This document shows positions 1-7,819 of a stretch of DNA of 14,773 bases, piece by piece. This DNA is from UBA6136 sp046305255 (lineage in GTDB: Bacteria > Pseudomonadota > Gammaproteobacteria > Methylococcales > Methylococcaceae), in the NCBI GenBank assembly GCA_046305255.1, contig JBKCCF010000105.1, forward strand, positions 1 through 14,773, given 5' to 3'. Numbering within the stretch: position 1 is the stretch's first letter; the number at the start of each line of letters is the position of its first letter. The position numbers were made by a program, and so were the translations under genes. Below the pieces are notes generated by a model, which was not told where the DNA came from, ran no database searches, and was given only the letters and a program-made list of their open reading frames with translations.

Positions 1-1611
1 CTCCGCACCCATCAGGTCTGCCAGCATGGTCTTGGCATCGCGGACTACCGAATTGGCGTTGGCCTCTTTCTTGACCAGGTCGTTGCGCAACTTGACCGAT
101 ACGGTCTTCATGGCGGTCAGCAGGTAGATGTTGATCATCTCGCCGCGCTGACCTGTTCGGTGCAGCCTGGAGACCGCCTGCTCAAACAGGCCCGGGACCG
201 AGATGGGCTCGGCAAACGCGACATGGCTACAAACCGACTGCAGGCCATCGACGCCTACACCCCCTGAGCGTGGGTTGCAGATCATCAGCCGGCAGGAATC
301 GTCCTTAATGAATTTGGCCTTATGTTCTTCCCGGCTACTACCCGTGACTTGACCGTAGAGCAGCGCGGGGTTGAGCTTTTTGTAGCGCTCGGCCAGCTTC
401 TCGATGGACTCGGTGAACCAGCAGAAAACCAGCAACTTGCGCCCGCCCAGCGAGCGAATCAGCTCATCCAGCGCCGTGATCAGGGTGTTTTCGGTCTTCC
501 ATTCCCCGTCATAGAAGCTTTCAGGGCAGAGCAGCATTCGCTGCATCTTCTGGTAGAGGCTGGAGGCGGTCGTGGCATCGATGACCCCTTCGCCGATCTC
601 CAGGATCCGTTCCCTGACCAGCTTCTTGTAAAGCTCCATGTGCGGCTGGGCCAGGCTAATCTGCAGCTCAGATACCATCCGGGGCGGTAGATCATTCGCT
701 TCCTTTTTGGTGATCCGGCGACCCTGCAGGTAGAGCGACTGGTAGCAGTAGTCGAGGTTGCTGTAGCCCACCACCTGCGGGAACCGGCCATAGGTCATCA
801 CGCAGTGAATACGCTCAAAGTTACGGAAACTGCCGTAGCGGGAGGGTGTGATCAGCGAGATCAGGCCATAGGCGTCGGTGACATTGTTCTCGATCGGCGA
901 TCCGGTCATCAGCAGCAGTCCGTTGCTATTGTCATCATCCGGCCCGACAAACTTTTTGACGGCCTTGTAGAGGTCAGAGCTGGGCGTTTTGACCGAAGTC
1001 GCCTCATCCACCAGCAGGTGGTTATAGCCCTTGGCCAGCCACAGATCGACCCCGGCCTGGTCGGCGTCGGTGAGCGCGGCGGTGGCCACCGGACAGGTGC
1101 CCTTCTTCAGCGCTCCTTTCACCCGCTTGGCCACCAGGCTCTTAATCTCCTTGACCGACTTCCCTGCAAACATGTCGTTCGACATGATCAGCACCTGGGG
1201 CCAGCCAGACCGGTTCCAGCCTTCTACCAGCTGATTCCGCCGGCTGACATCGCCAGAAAACATTTCGATCGAGACATGGGCGCCGATACCTGGAAAGTTG
1301 GCATGGAAGCTCTCATAGAACTGCGCCACCAGCACCGGCGGCATCACGCAGACCGCCCGGTTGCCGAGGGACACCAGCCAGAGGGTGTGGGCCTGGGAAG
1401 GTAGCGTCTTGCCGAGCCCGGGGTCGTTGTACAGGCCGCTCCGCACATACAAGGCAAGGTGGTTAAGATCACCGGCCTGATGCTCGAACGGGGTGCGGCT
1501 CAGTTTGATACTGTGGGCCCAGGCCGGGTACTGGCCGATGTTGGCCAGCTCCCAGAAGTCGGCCAGGCTGTGCGCCTTGAACGACTCATCTTTCCGCAAA
1601 GCTGTTGGCAT
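1..1611 (-). CDS. SNF2/DEAD-like superfamily 2 helicase, C-terminus cut by window edge
   Basis: An ATP-driven DNA translocase or helicase, probably acting in phage replication, recombination or repair. 537 codons are visible without a stop. Motifs in order: Walker A DPGLGKT (residues 63-69, Lys68), motif II LLVDEAT (199-205, Asp202-Glu203), motif III LMTGSPIEN near 237-245, then a second RecA-like lobe with the NPRSGGVGVDGL region near 448 and motif VI QAVSRLHRTGQ (478-488, carrying the arginine finger). The order and the GxGKT/DExx/RxHRxGQ set are typical of SNF2-type ATPases, including the short phage forms. The ATG at 1611 lies inside the last codons of the primase-helicase gene (26-nt overlap), with GAGG five bases upstream, so translation is probably coupled. 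I see no extra DNA-binding or nuclease domain in the visible part; one could lie beyond the edge. Confidence 0.93.
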   Translation of the reverse strand, partial: MPTALRKDESFKAHSLADFWELANIGQYPAWAHSIKLSRTPFEHQAGDLNHLALYVRSGLYNDPGLGKTLPSQAHTLWLVSLGNRAVCVMPPVLVAQFYESFHANFPGIGAHVSIEMFSGDVSRRNQLVEGWNRSGWPQVLIMSNDMFAGKSVKEIKSLVAKRVKGALKKGTCPVATAALTDADQAGVDLWLAKGYNHLLVDEATSVKTPSSDLYKAVKKFVGPDDDNSNGLLLMTGSPIENNVTDAYGLISLITPSRYGSFRNFERIHCVMTYGRFPQVVGYSNLDYCYQSLYLQGRRITKKEANDLPPRMVSELQISLAQPHMELYKKLVRERILEIGEGVIDATTASSLYQKMQRMLLCPESFYDGEWKTENTLITALDELIRSLGGRKLLVFCWFTESIEKLAERYKKLNPALLYGQVTGSSREEHKAKFIKDDSCRLMICNPRSGGVGVDGLQSVCSHVAFAEPISVPGLFEQAVSRLHRTGQRGEMINIYLLTAMKTVSVKLRNDLVKKEANANSVVRDAKTMLADLMGAE

Positions 1612-4399
1612 AGATACCTCTGTCGTCGAGTTGACCCAGATCGAGGGCAATCCAACCCCGTGCTGTAGGGTCGAGGGGGTGGGCGCCGGTGCCCAGGTAA
1701 TAGCTGGTGTTTTGCAGCAGATAGATCAAACTCGACACGCTCTGAGCTTCCGGGATTCCGCCCAGCGCATTGATGTACATGCGATAGGGAAGGAAGATGA
1801 GATGCGGGTTGATGTACAGGGTCATGTTGTCCCTGATGTAGTGCGCACCGGGCAGGATGCGGCCTGGAGCCCGGTCCTCTGCATGGATTTGTGCCATGGT
1901 GGCAAAGGTCTGCATGACCGTTTCGGAGGTTGACCAGTTGCTGCGCTGATGCGCGGACTGGGACTCCTCCTCCGCCCAGCAGCGGATCACCGTCTCGTCC
2001 AGTCTGGCGATCCCGTCCCTGATCTCCCGGGGGAAGTCGGCCAAGGTCCGCTTCAGGAAGGCCAGCCCCAGCCGCACGACAAAGAGGTTGTTCACCTTCC
2101 GCGCGTTTTCATCCAGCGGCAGTTCGTGCTTGATCTCCTCATACCAGCCCTTACAGTCATCGCAGGTGGTTTTCAGCGCCTTGCTGATCAGCATCTTGGT
2201 CAGCCGCTGCATGGCGTTGCCCCCCGATTTAACCTCCGACATGCTCCGCCGGATGGTCTGAAAGTTCACACCATAGTTGCTGACCTGGTGGTCCTCCGCC
2301 TTGATGCGGATGACGATCGAGCGAGCCAGAAGCTCTTCGTTTTCGGTCGATTCGCGTGACATGTAGATGAGCGGCGCGGTGGCATACATCGGCAGGGTGC
2401 CGGCGGTACTCTCGCCTACGGCCTTGCGCGTGATGATGCCGACGGCGACGTTCTGCCGGCAGTAGGCGGCTTTGATGAAACCGAGCACCTGCAAGTATCG
2501 GTGGGCGGCCATGCTGGGCCGGTTGAACTCGTCAAATATCCGGGCCACCGTAGTGGTCTGCGACAGGGCCTGCCGCAGCGGAGAAGGGGTCGAAGAATCG
2601 ACCGGGATCGGGCCTTCACCGGTGGCACCGGTCAGGGCCCCGTAGACGATGGCGCTCTGGGTCTTGCCTGAGCTGGGTTTGCCGGCAATATGCAACAGCG
2701 GGAATTCGGAAAAGCCGGCGCGATAAAGGTGGTCCTTCAAGTGACAGGCCGCTGCCCATCCCAGCATCGGGCCGACCACCTCCGGGCGGTTGCTGTTGAA
2801 CAGCTTTTGCAGTAAATCGATCGCGCCCTCGTCTTTAGCGTCGGCCGGTTGGATACCGCGCATCGATTGCACGGTGTCGCCGGCGTTGCCGGCGTAGGAG
2901 TAGTTGCCGGCCATCCCCAGGGCGTCCAGACTCCAGTTGGGTTCGACCCAGAAACGCTCCTCGGCGCCGCTGTCGTTGATACAGTGAATGCCTAGTTGAT
3001 TGACCCGCATCAGTGCCTCGGTCTGTTGAGTGGTGTTGAGATAAATGTGCAGCGCGGAGAGTGTCTGCTCGGCGGTAGCGGTGACGACTGCACCGACGAC
3101 TGACGAGACCGCCCGCTTGAAGGCTGAGAGGGAAGTCCAGTCTTCCGCCGGTATCAGGACCGTGTGGGCGGTCTCGACGCCCGACACCTGCTGCCTCAGG
3201 GTGAATACGTCACCGAGGAAGCGCTGATTGCCGGCTTCGTAGGTGACCATGTGGTGTTGGCGTTCCAGCAGGAAGGTGGTGATGCGCATGCCATCGCCCC
3301 GGCCGTTGATGGCGTAATAGCCGTCGTTGCGGGCCTCGATACTGGTCTCGGCTTCGGCTGCACTGTCATTGCTGAGCTTCAGCGGGCAGCCGTTGCAGGG
3401 GTTGTCGCTGAGCACGCTGCGATTGGAGCCACAGCTGAACTTCAGCGTCCCGGCTTCCGCTGCCCGGATCTTGGTGCGCAGCTCCACCATCTTGGCCCCG
3501 AAACTAGGCTTGCTGTCGGACTGCACCGTTTTGGCGAAGCCCTCCAGCAGTCGGTCCTTGGCCTCGGGCGTCACATGGGCAGCGTGGGCCACGAAGGCCG
3601 CGATATTCATCGCCTGCTTGTTGAAGCCGCCGTTGGCGCTGATGCAGTTGCCGTCGCGCATCCACTCCATGCACATCGGCAGGGTGGTGCCGCTGAACAC
3701 GTCGAGGTCCGCGTCTGCGACCTCGGCATAGCGGGCGCGGGCAGCCTGTTGGTCTTTCACGATTTCCTTGGCCCGACTCCATAAGGCGCCCAGCTTCTCG
3801 CAGAAGTAACTGGGTGGGACCATGTGGGAGACGGCCAGCTGCCGGGGCGCCTGCACCAGCTGCAGGTATTCGATGGCAGAGAGCGAGCGGACCTCCTCAA
3901 TCGAGATCGGCACCTTCCACCGGTTATCGTTGCGCTGCGAGTTCGCAATCCGCAGCAGATGGCGGTTGTGATATAGGTTCATATCCATGGTGATGCCGGC
4001 GGTCTCGGCGATCACACTGGCCATCACGCCATGGTATTTGTTGAGTATCGCGGTAGCTTTGGGTGAGGGGTCAAAGACCTTCTGCGGAATCGTGATGTGG
4101 AAGCCCTTGCTGCCACTGCAATAGACCTTCAGATAATCGAGGTTGAGCTCCCACTCCTGCAAAAGATCGAGCAGCTTGTTGACCCATGTAATGCCTGTGG
4201 CCAGGTCATTGGCATTGATGTCGAACTGCAGATCGCCCAGCAGCTTGACCTTGTTGTAGTCGAGCCCCTCCCTGTGCTGCTCGTTCTGCAAGTAGACCGA
4301 CATGTGGCGGTGCGACTTGAGAATTTCGGGTAGTTCAATGTCCTTGTGAAGCTCCCATTTCTCGGCCTTGTTATCGGTCCGTTGTGCGTAAAGAAACAT
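1586..4399 (-). CDS. Archaeo-eukaryotic-type primase fused to a P-loop helicase (937 aa)
   Basis: A likely replication primase-helicase that makes primers and unwinds DNA at the fork. The N-terminus carries archaeo-eukaryotic primase (AEP) signatures: an acidic strand GDLQFDI (Asp56, Asp60), SGSKGFH (95-101, His101), and a third motif with Asp139 followed by Arg146 and Arg150 near IANSQ. A middle region has five spaced cysteines (Cys243, Cys252, Cys323, Cys335, Cys338) in a helical context. This resembles the metal-binding primase C-terminal/PriL-like region, possibly zinc or an iron-sulfur cluster; that is inference. The C-terminal half has Walker A GKPSSGKT (573-580) and Walker B ARIFDEFN (619-626), as in SF3/AAA+-like replicative helicases. 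The ATG at 4399 follows GAGGGG, and the stop of the upstream gene overlaps that ribosome site. The end overlaps the SNF2 helicase start by 26 nt. AEP assignment is strong; the helicase subclass is uncertain. Confidence 0.85.
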   Translation of the reverse strand: MFLYAQRTDNKAEKWELHKDIELPEILKSHRHMSVYLQNEQHREGLDYNKVKLLGDLQFDINANDLATGITWVNKLLDLLQEWELNLDYLKVYCSGSKGFHITIPQKVFDPSPKATAILNKYHGVMASVIAETAGITMDMNLYHNRHLLRIANSQRNDNRWKVPISIEEVRSLSAIEYLQLVQAPRQLAVSHMVPPSYFCEKLGALWSRAKEIVKDQQAARARYAEVADADLDVFSGTTLPMCMEWMRDGNCISANGGFNKQAMNIAAFVAHAAHVTPEAKDRLLEGFAKTVQSDSKPSFGAKMVELRTKIRAAEAGTLKFSCGSNRSVLSDNPCNGCPLKLSNDSAAEAETSIEARNDGYYAINGRGDGMRITTFLLERQHHMVTYEAGNQRFLGDVFTLRQQVSGVETAHTVLIPAEDWTSLSAFKRAVSSVVGAVVTATAEQTLSALHIYLNTTQQTEALMRVNQLGIHCINDSGAEERFWVEPNWSLDALGMAGNYSYAGNAGDTVQSMRGIQPADAKDEGAIDLLQKLFNSNRPEVVGPMLGWAAACHLKDHLYRAGFSEFPLLHIAGKPSSGKTQSAIVYGALTGATGEGPIPVDSSTPSPLRQALSQTTTVARIFDEFNRPSMAAHRYLQVLGFIKAAYCRQNVAVGIITRKAVGESTAGTLPMYATAPLIYMSRESTENEELLARSIVIRIKAEDHQVSNYGVNFQTIRRSMSEVKSGGNAMQRLTKMLISKALKTTCDDCKGWYEEIKHELPLDENARKVNNLFVVRLGLAFLKRTLADFPREIRDGIARLDETVIRCWAEEESQSAHQRSNWSTSETVMQTFATMAQIHAEDRAPGRILPGAHYIRDNMTLYINPHLIFLPYRMYINALGGIPEAQSVSSLIYLLQNTSYYLGTGAHPLDPTARGWIALDLGQLDDRGIYANSFAER

Positions 4400-4409
4400 G
4401 GGCTACCCC

Positions 4410-4871
4410 TCAAGTGATGATTCGCAAGCTGGATAGCGCCCTCGGGAAGTGTTTGCGCAGGTATGCCAGGTGGTGCACCCGGTAGTCCCTCGGCAGGTGG
4501 AATTTGAATACGGCCCTGAGGCCGAAAGTGGAGTGTTTGGTGCGCAACGGCGCTTCGGGCTGGATCAGGCACAGACCTTTATAGAGATCCAGCTGACTCA
4601 TGCTGCCGTCCCACCAGCGCCCGTCGCCATCGACCAGCGTCCAGCGAAGCTTGTTGTCTTCGGGGGAACGGGGGTGTGGGTCGATGTACAGGCTCTCGAC
4701 GCGGAAGGTTTGCAGGATCTGCGGTGTCCGGTTTTTCGGCGCATCGCACAGGCAAAAGATCGACCCGAGGTTGATACTCAGGGCAACTTCTTTATTGGGG
4801 GTCAGGGGTTTTAAGGCTGTCGGCGGTTCATAGAACGACGCCAACGGCTCGATTTTGGCCGCAGTAAGCAT
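4410..4871 (-). CDS. Hypothetical protein (153 aa), first gene of the helicase cassette
   Basis: Not recognised. A soluble protein with no membrane segment or signal peptide; aromatic- and proline-rich in its first half (Asn-Leu-Gly-Ser-Ile-Phe-Cys-Leu-Cys near residues 33-41) and basic at the C-terminus (HHLAYLRKHFPRAL). The start at 4871 is chosen because CCTTGGAGA stands six bases upstream, behind a hairpin with loop CAGCAC. An upstream in-frame start would read through that leader. The stop TGA at 4410 is embedded in the ribosome site of the primase-helicase gene, so the two are probably translationally coupled. Position directly ahead of the primase-helicase suggests a replication-accessory role (single-strand binding or loader), but no motif supports that. 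Confidence 0.75.
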   Translation of the reverse strand: MLTAAKIEPLASFYEPPTALKPLTPNKEVALSINLGSIFCLCDAPKNRTPQILQTFRVESLYIDPHPRSPEDNKLRWTLVDGDGRWWDGSMSQLDLYKGLCLIQPEAPLRTKHSTFGLRAVFKFHLPRDYRVHHLAYLRKHFPRALSSLRIIT

Positions 4872-4894
4872 GATGTATCTCCAAGGCAGGGTTC

Positions 4895-4912
4895 TGTCGG
4901 GTGCTGCCGACA
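4895..4912 (-). promoter_or_regulatory. CAGCAC-loop hairpin, leader of the 4871 gene
   Basis: A perfect 6-bp stem TGTCGG/CCGACA closes exactly on the loop CAGCAC (minus-strand reading). Eight bases later comes CCTTGGAGA (4878-4886), then six bases, then ATG at 4871. It is the cleanest member of the repeated leader family together with the one at 9795. Confidence 0.8.
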
Positions 4913-4919
4913 TGACGGC

Positions 4920-4946
4920 CGTCGCAGGCGTGCTGTTCCTGCGACG
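4920..4946 (-). promoter_or_regulatory. Second, longer CAGCAC-loop hairpin just upstream
   Basis: A 9-bp stem (arms CGTCGCAGG/CCTGCGACG) closes a 9-base loop AACAGCACG on the minus strand. It lies between the stop of the upstream gene (4972) and the first hairpin, separated from the latter by 7 bases. This is the only cassette with two clear tandem loops, and it heads the primase/helicase genes. Confidence 0.7.
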
Positions 4947-4971
4947 ACCATCAAACTATACCTGCAAATGC

Positions 4972-5292
4972 TTAGAGTGAGTAGATGTATTGGCCGTAGG
5001 CTTCCATGTCGTCGCTGAACTGCTTGTCACGGATCAGGTAGCGACCGCAGCGCGTCCGCACCGCCAGGGGTAGATGCATGTACTTGATGCGGTGTACCGC
5101 ATACTCCCGGATCAGCGGCACGAGCATCTCGACCGCTTCGATGTCGCGATGAACGTAGCCGGCCGTGTGAATGGCCCACTCGATATCGCCAATCCAGAAC
5201 CGCCCGTCTTCAGCGATACGCCCGTCAGGCGAGCCATTAGCTTCGATTTCATCTGTAGCCGGCTGGTAGCCGGGAAAATTAACGATGTTCAC
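4972..5292 (-). CDS. Hypothetical protein (106 aa), GTG start
   Basis: Not recognised. A small acidic-to-neutral soluble protein: the N-terminal 25 residues look disordered, then comes a patch FWIGDIEWAIHTAGYVHRD (about 32-50), and the C-terminus is basic and aromatic, ending QYIYSL. No Cys pairs, no membrane segment. The start is GTG at 5292, chosen because AGGAG lies seven bases upstream and no ATG is better placed. It sits 13 nt downstream of the previous stop, in the middle of a cassette, without the hairpin leader and with an ordinary ribosome site. Confidence 0.75.
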   Translation of the reverse strand: MNIVNFPGYQPATDEIEANGSPDGRIAEDGRFWIGDIEWAIHTAGYVHRDIEAVEMLVPLIREYAVHRIKYMHLPLAVRTRCGRYLIRDKQFSDDMEAYGQYIYSL

Positions 5293-5305
5293 TGGTTTGC
5301 TCCTG

Positions 5306-5596
5306 TTAGTGGATGGTGATGTATCTACTCGTGTCGGCAGGACTTTCGCCTGCCTCGCTCTTCGCCCGGGCGACGCCGCGCTGCAGGGCGATTAGCTCCG
5401 CAGTAGGGTTCAGGACCGACCGCCTGGATAGTAGTAATTGAAGTTCGTCGACGGCCAGGTCGATCGTCGTGCAGTCCAGTTGCAGGTTGAGGGCTTCGGC
5501 CTCCTGGTGCAGGTCCTGATGGGTGATCAGGAAAAATGCGACGGTCTCGTCTTCGTCGTAATCGTCCAGTAGCTCTCTCAGTTCAGAAATAATCAT
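5306..5596 (-). CDS. Hypothetical acidic protein (96 aa)
   Basis: Not recognised. A helical, acidic N-terminal third (ISELRELLDDYDEDETVAFF) is followed by a Leu/Glu-rich, probably coiled-coil-forming middle and a hydrophilic tail. Start ATG at 5596 overlaps the upstream stop as ATGA. CCTTGGAGA (5601-5609) lies four bases upstream, within the last codons of the upstream gene. This is the one copy of the nonamer that sits inside coding sequence and lacks a hairpin. The long in-frame extension upstream of this ATG is a shadow of the overlapping gene. Confidence 0.75.
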   Translation of the reverse strand: MIISELRELLDDYDEDETVAFFLITHQDLHQEAEALNLQLDCTTIDLAVDELQLLLSRRSVLNPTAELIALQRGVARAKSEAGESPADTSRYITIH

Positions 5597-6318
5597 GAGG
5601 TCTCCAAGGTTAGTCTGAAGGCCCGGTAGGCGTGCTGCTTCCACTCGAGGCCGTGAGAGTTGATTGTGTAGCTGTTGGCTTGCCCATCGCAACCCTGACA
5701 CTCAAGGCAGGTCACATGCTTGCCGGCCTCCGCTGAGGCTGGGCAGGGCCGTTCGCCCTTGAAACGGGCTTCCTCCGGCAGCTTGACTCGGTAGGTCTTC
5801 CAGCCCAGTGCCTGAGCCTCACGGTAGTCACCGGGGTGATCGCACGAGGCCATGAGCAAGGCCTGGAATCGAGGATCGCAATAGCGCCAGGCATGGGTAT
5901 AGCCGGTACGGCCGATCGACCCCTCCAGCAGCTGAAGCCAGATCTCAATCGGGACGGCAGCGGGGTCGCCGTAACTACCCATCCTGACGACGCGGCCCCG
6001 GCCTGCCTTGCGCAGGCTGACCCTGATGGCCCGGCCCTCAGTGAAGGACCGGTAAACCCCTGCCGGCCCCCGCACCATTTCCACATAGCAAATCCGTCCC
6101 TTGATCTTGCCGTCGATGAGCGTGCCCCGGTAGGCACAGTCACCGCAGACACTGGCATCCTGCCCGGTCGCGATAGCCTCTTGCGGATGCATGTCGGCCC
6201 GCATGATGTATGTCTGCAGCAAATTGCCGGTCTTGCTGTTTTCGCTGCTTTCGGTAGCCAATAGAACGATCGGGGCGCCGTCGAGCATAGACGGGCCCTG
6301 CCAAAGTAGGATAGCCAT
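5593..6318 (-). CDS. Cys-rich phage-type protein of unknown function (241 aa)
   Basis: It resembles a Cys-rich hypothetical protein family I recall from tailed phages (from memory; no function known). Nine cysteines occur, several in metal-binding-like spacing: Cys58-x2-Cys61, Cys77, Cys147, Cys159, Cys192, and CLECQGC (204-210). Between them is a region with VRGPAGVYRSF (82-92) and a GDP-A-VPIEIW stretch (118-127). This suggests two zinc-ribbon-like lobes, but no catalytic motif is evident. The start at 6318 is fixed by CCTTGGAGA five bases upstream and a CAGCAC hairpin. The open frame extends further upstream through a terminator and is not coding there. It overlaps the downstream gene by ATGA. 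It is the first gene after the only intrinsic terminator in the window. Confidence 0.8.
   Translation of the reverse strand: MAILLWQGPSMLDGAPIVLLATESSENSKTGNLLQTYIMRADMHPQEAIATGQDASVCGDCAYRGTLIDGKIKGRICYVEMVRGPAGVYRSFTEGRAIRVSLRKAGRGRVVRMGSYGDPAAVPIEIWLQLLEGSIGRTGYTHAWRYCDPRFQALLMASCDHPGDYREAQALGWKTYRVKLPEEARFKGERPCPASAEAGKHVTCLECQGCDGQANSYTINSHGLEWKQHAYRAFRLTLETS
5601..5609 (-). promoter_or_regulatory. CCTTGGAGA ribosome site without a hairpin
   Basis: The nonamer used by cassette-leading genes occurs here inside the 3' end of the 6318-5593 gene, encoding part of its Leu-Thr-Leu-Glu-Thr tail, four bases before the ATG at 5596. A CAGCAC occurs 22 bases upstream, but its flanks do not pair. 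Confidence 0.6.
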
Positions 6319-6323
6319 TTCAA

Positions 6324-6362
6324 TCTCCAAGGTCAGTACGAGCGAGGTGTGCTGTGCCTCGC
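6324..6362 (-). promoter_or_regulatory. CAGCAC hairpin plus CCTTGGAGA leader (6318 gene)
   Basis: Stem GCGAGG/CCTCGC (6 bp, 6342-6362) with loop CACAGCACA; nine bases to CCTTGGAGA (6324-6332), five to ATG. It begins only seven bases after the T-run of the terminator at 6370-6392, so a promoter between them would have to overlap this hairpin. Confidence 0.75.
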
Positions 6363-6369
6363 CAGGCAT

Positions 6370-6392
6370 AAAAAAGCCCGGACTAGCCGGGC
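6370..6392 (-). terminator. Rho-independent terminator, minus strand
   Basis: Perfect 6-bp GC stem GCCCGG/CCGGGC with 5-base loop CTAGT, followed directly by six T residues on the minus strand. It lies 27 bases after the stop of the 57-aa gene. It should end transcripts coming from the ligase cassette. Confidence 0.88.
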
Positions 6393-6419
6393 GTAAAGGT
6401 CGTAGGTCGCGGGTAACTG

Positions 6420-6593
6420 TTATTCGGTAGCGCTTCGGCGCTGCCTGACCTCCTGCAGGAGATCGACCGCTGCCGGGTCGGACAGCAGCCAGACCAGCAG
6501 CTGGTGAAACTCCAGTGAGATATCCGCAGCAACTTCCACGGTGCCGCAGTCTTTGATTTGAGCGGTGTAGTGCACGGTGACGGTTTGGTCCAT
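6420..6593 (-). CDS. Small hypothetical protein (57 aa)
   Basis: Not recognised. Sequence begins MDQTVTVHYTAQIKDCGTVEV and ends in a basic tail QEVRQRRSATE. The first 25 residues look like beta strands, followed by a hydrophobic helix LEFHQLLVWLLSDPAAVDLLQE, probably amphipathic rather than membrane-spanning. The ATG at 6593 follows the previous stop directly (TAAATG), with AGGAG about eight bases upstream inside the previous gene, so translation is likely coupled. It is the last gene before the terminator at 6370-6392. The clean reading frame and ribosome site support it as real. Confidence 0.7.
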   Translation of the reverse strand: MDQTVTVHYTAQIKDCGTVEVAADISLEFHQLLVWLLSDPAAVDLLQEVRQRRSATE

Positions 6594-6893
6594 TTAGCGA
6601 ACTCCTGCTAGATAGCATTGGGCGACATTGCTGTCGGTGATGGTATTGCCGTCATCGTCATAAACGACGACGGGGTTGGTCGTTTCGAGCCAGACTCGGG
6701 CCCCGCATGACAGCGGTTTGTCGTGGCGGTAGACCAGCCGCGCCACCTCCTGGCCGTCCTTGTCGAGGATCGCCGCCTCGTAGCCGTAGCGGTTGTCCTT
6801 GTAGGTCTTCACACTCAGCACCGGGCGGCTCGGCCGTTTGTCAGCAATGTTGGCGCGGATATTGGGCTGACTGACATGCAGTATGGTTTTCAT
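6594..6893 (-). CDS. Hypothetical beta-rich protein (99 aa)
   Basis: Not recognised. A predicted mostly beta-strand protein with alternating hydrophobic positions (GYEAAILDKDGQEVARLVYR, about 37-56), then an RVWLETTNPVVVYDDDGNT segment and a C-terminal Cys. It may be a small single-domain binding protein. ATG at 6893 with TGGAGC upstream, 15 bases after the ligase stop. Second gene of the ligase cassette; its stop abuts the ATG of the next gene. Confidence 0.75.
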   Translation of the reverse strand: MKTILHVSQPNIRANIADKRPSRPVLSVKTYKDNRYGYEAAILDKDGQEVARLVYRHDKPLSCGARVWLETTNPVVVYDDDGNTITDSNVAQCYLAGVR

Positions 6894-6908
6894 GATTAGC
6901 TCCAGTGG

Positions 6909-7814
6909 TTAGGCGGCCAGGTCGGATCGATCCCTGAACCCCAGAAATACGGGAAAGCGCGGGGCATCAAGCACCCCGATGGTCACCGACTTGTACTTCA
7001 CGACCTGCCCAATCAAGGTGTCGCGCTCGCTCCAGAGCCGATCCCGATCGGCCGCCGTGAACCCGCCGCCGATCGAGAACACCTGTCCCGAGTGCAGATC
7101 CCTGACCTGCAGAGCGCCGAGCGTGTCGCCGGCAACCTTGCCGTCCTTGGCCGTCGAGCGTTTTGTGTGGCCCAGCTCATCCTTCTTGGCCTCGTTTTGA
7201 TTGCGCTCCAGTTCGTCGAAGCCGATGATTTCTGCGTCACTGTCGGACCAGGGCTTCATCTTGAGCAGGTGTCCCTCCCGCACCGTACTGCGGCCAAACT
7301 TGTAGGGGCCGGTAGGGCTGCGAGCCATCAAGCCCTCAAATCCCTTCTGCAGGTAGTGCTCGTACTGCTGGTGTAGCTCGGCCTCGTTGTGAACCAGGGT
7401 GTGGCTGACGAACGCTACCGGCAGCCCGATCGACTGCGCGGCCAGGACATGCGACTCGGCCATCTCGAGTCGGGTGAAGAAGGGCAAGGCGGGGTTCAGG
7501 AAATAGTCAAACACATGGAATACCAGGCCCTCCGTCGAGGCTTCATGCGTCATCACGGAGCGGGTGGTGGTGTTGAAGGCGGTTTCAGAGGTCGCAGAAC
7601 CGGCCAACAACTCACCGTCCAGGTGATTGAGGGCCGGGTTGCTGAGGATCTCCCGCAGCGCCTTGTTGGCAATCGGTTTCAAGGTCCGCGACACTGCCTG
7701 ACCATCGACGATCAAACAGCGGATGCCGTCGAGTTTCGGCGATACCAGCAGGGGGAAGCTGACCGGTGTGGTGCTGTCGTGGGTGGCTGACAGCATGGGT
7801 TTGAAGGATTTCAT
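6909..7814 (-). CDS. ATP-dependent DNA ligase (301 aa), phage type
   Basis: Seals nicks in duplex DNA through an enzyme-AMP intermediate, joining Okazaki fragments or repaired strands. Family motifs are all present: motif I SPKLDGIR with adenylated Lys27 (KxDG), motif III LDGELL (65-70), motif IIIa FHVFDYF (99-105), motif IV EGLMAR (160-165), motif V LLKMKPW (183-189), and a C-terminal OB-fold with RDLHSGQVFSIGGGF (238-252). At 301 aa it is the compact catalytic form with no N-terminal DNA-binding domain, as in small phage ligases. Start: ATG at 7814 is five bases from CCTTGGAGA. The ATG two codons earlier (7820) overlaps that ribosome site and is less likely. It heads a three-gene cassette that ends at the terminator at 6370. 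Confidence 0.95.
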   Translation of the reverse strand: MKSFKPMLSATHDSTTPVSFPLLVSPKLDGIRCLIVDGQAVSRTLKPIANKALREILSNPALNHLDGELLAGSATSETAFNTTTRSVMTHEASTEGLVFHVFDYFLNPALPFFTRLEMAESHVLAAQSIGLPVAFVSHTLVHNEAELHQQYEHYLQKGFEGLMARSPTGPYKFGRSTVREGHLLKMKPWSDSDAEIIGFDELERNQNEAKKDELGHTKRSTAKDGKVAGDTLGALQVRDLHSGQVFSIGGGFTAADRDRLWSERDTLIGQVVKYKSVTIGVLDAPRFPVFLGFRDRSDLAA

Positions 7815-7819
7815 GGGCA

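Noticed and set aside
322..4833. Many plus-strand open frames opposite the helicase and primase genes
   Set aside because: They are antisense shadows of well-supported minus-strand genes, lack ribosome sites and have low-complexity composition typical of reading GC-rich coding DNA backward.
4914..4923. Palindrome GACGGCCGTC
   Set aside because: It lies between the two tandem hairpins and competes with one of them; too short alone to claim a function in GC-rich DNA.
5632..5637. CAGCAC upstream of the 5596 gene
   Set aside because: Flanking bases do not pair and the site is inside the coding sequence of the 6318-5593 gene; a 6-mer is expected by chance several times in this window.
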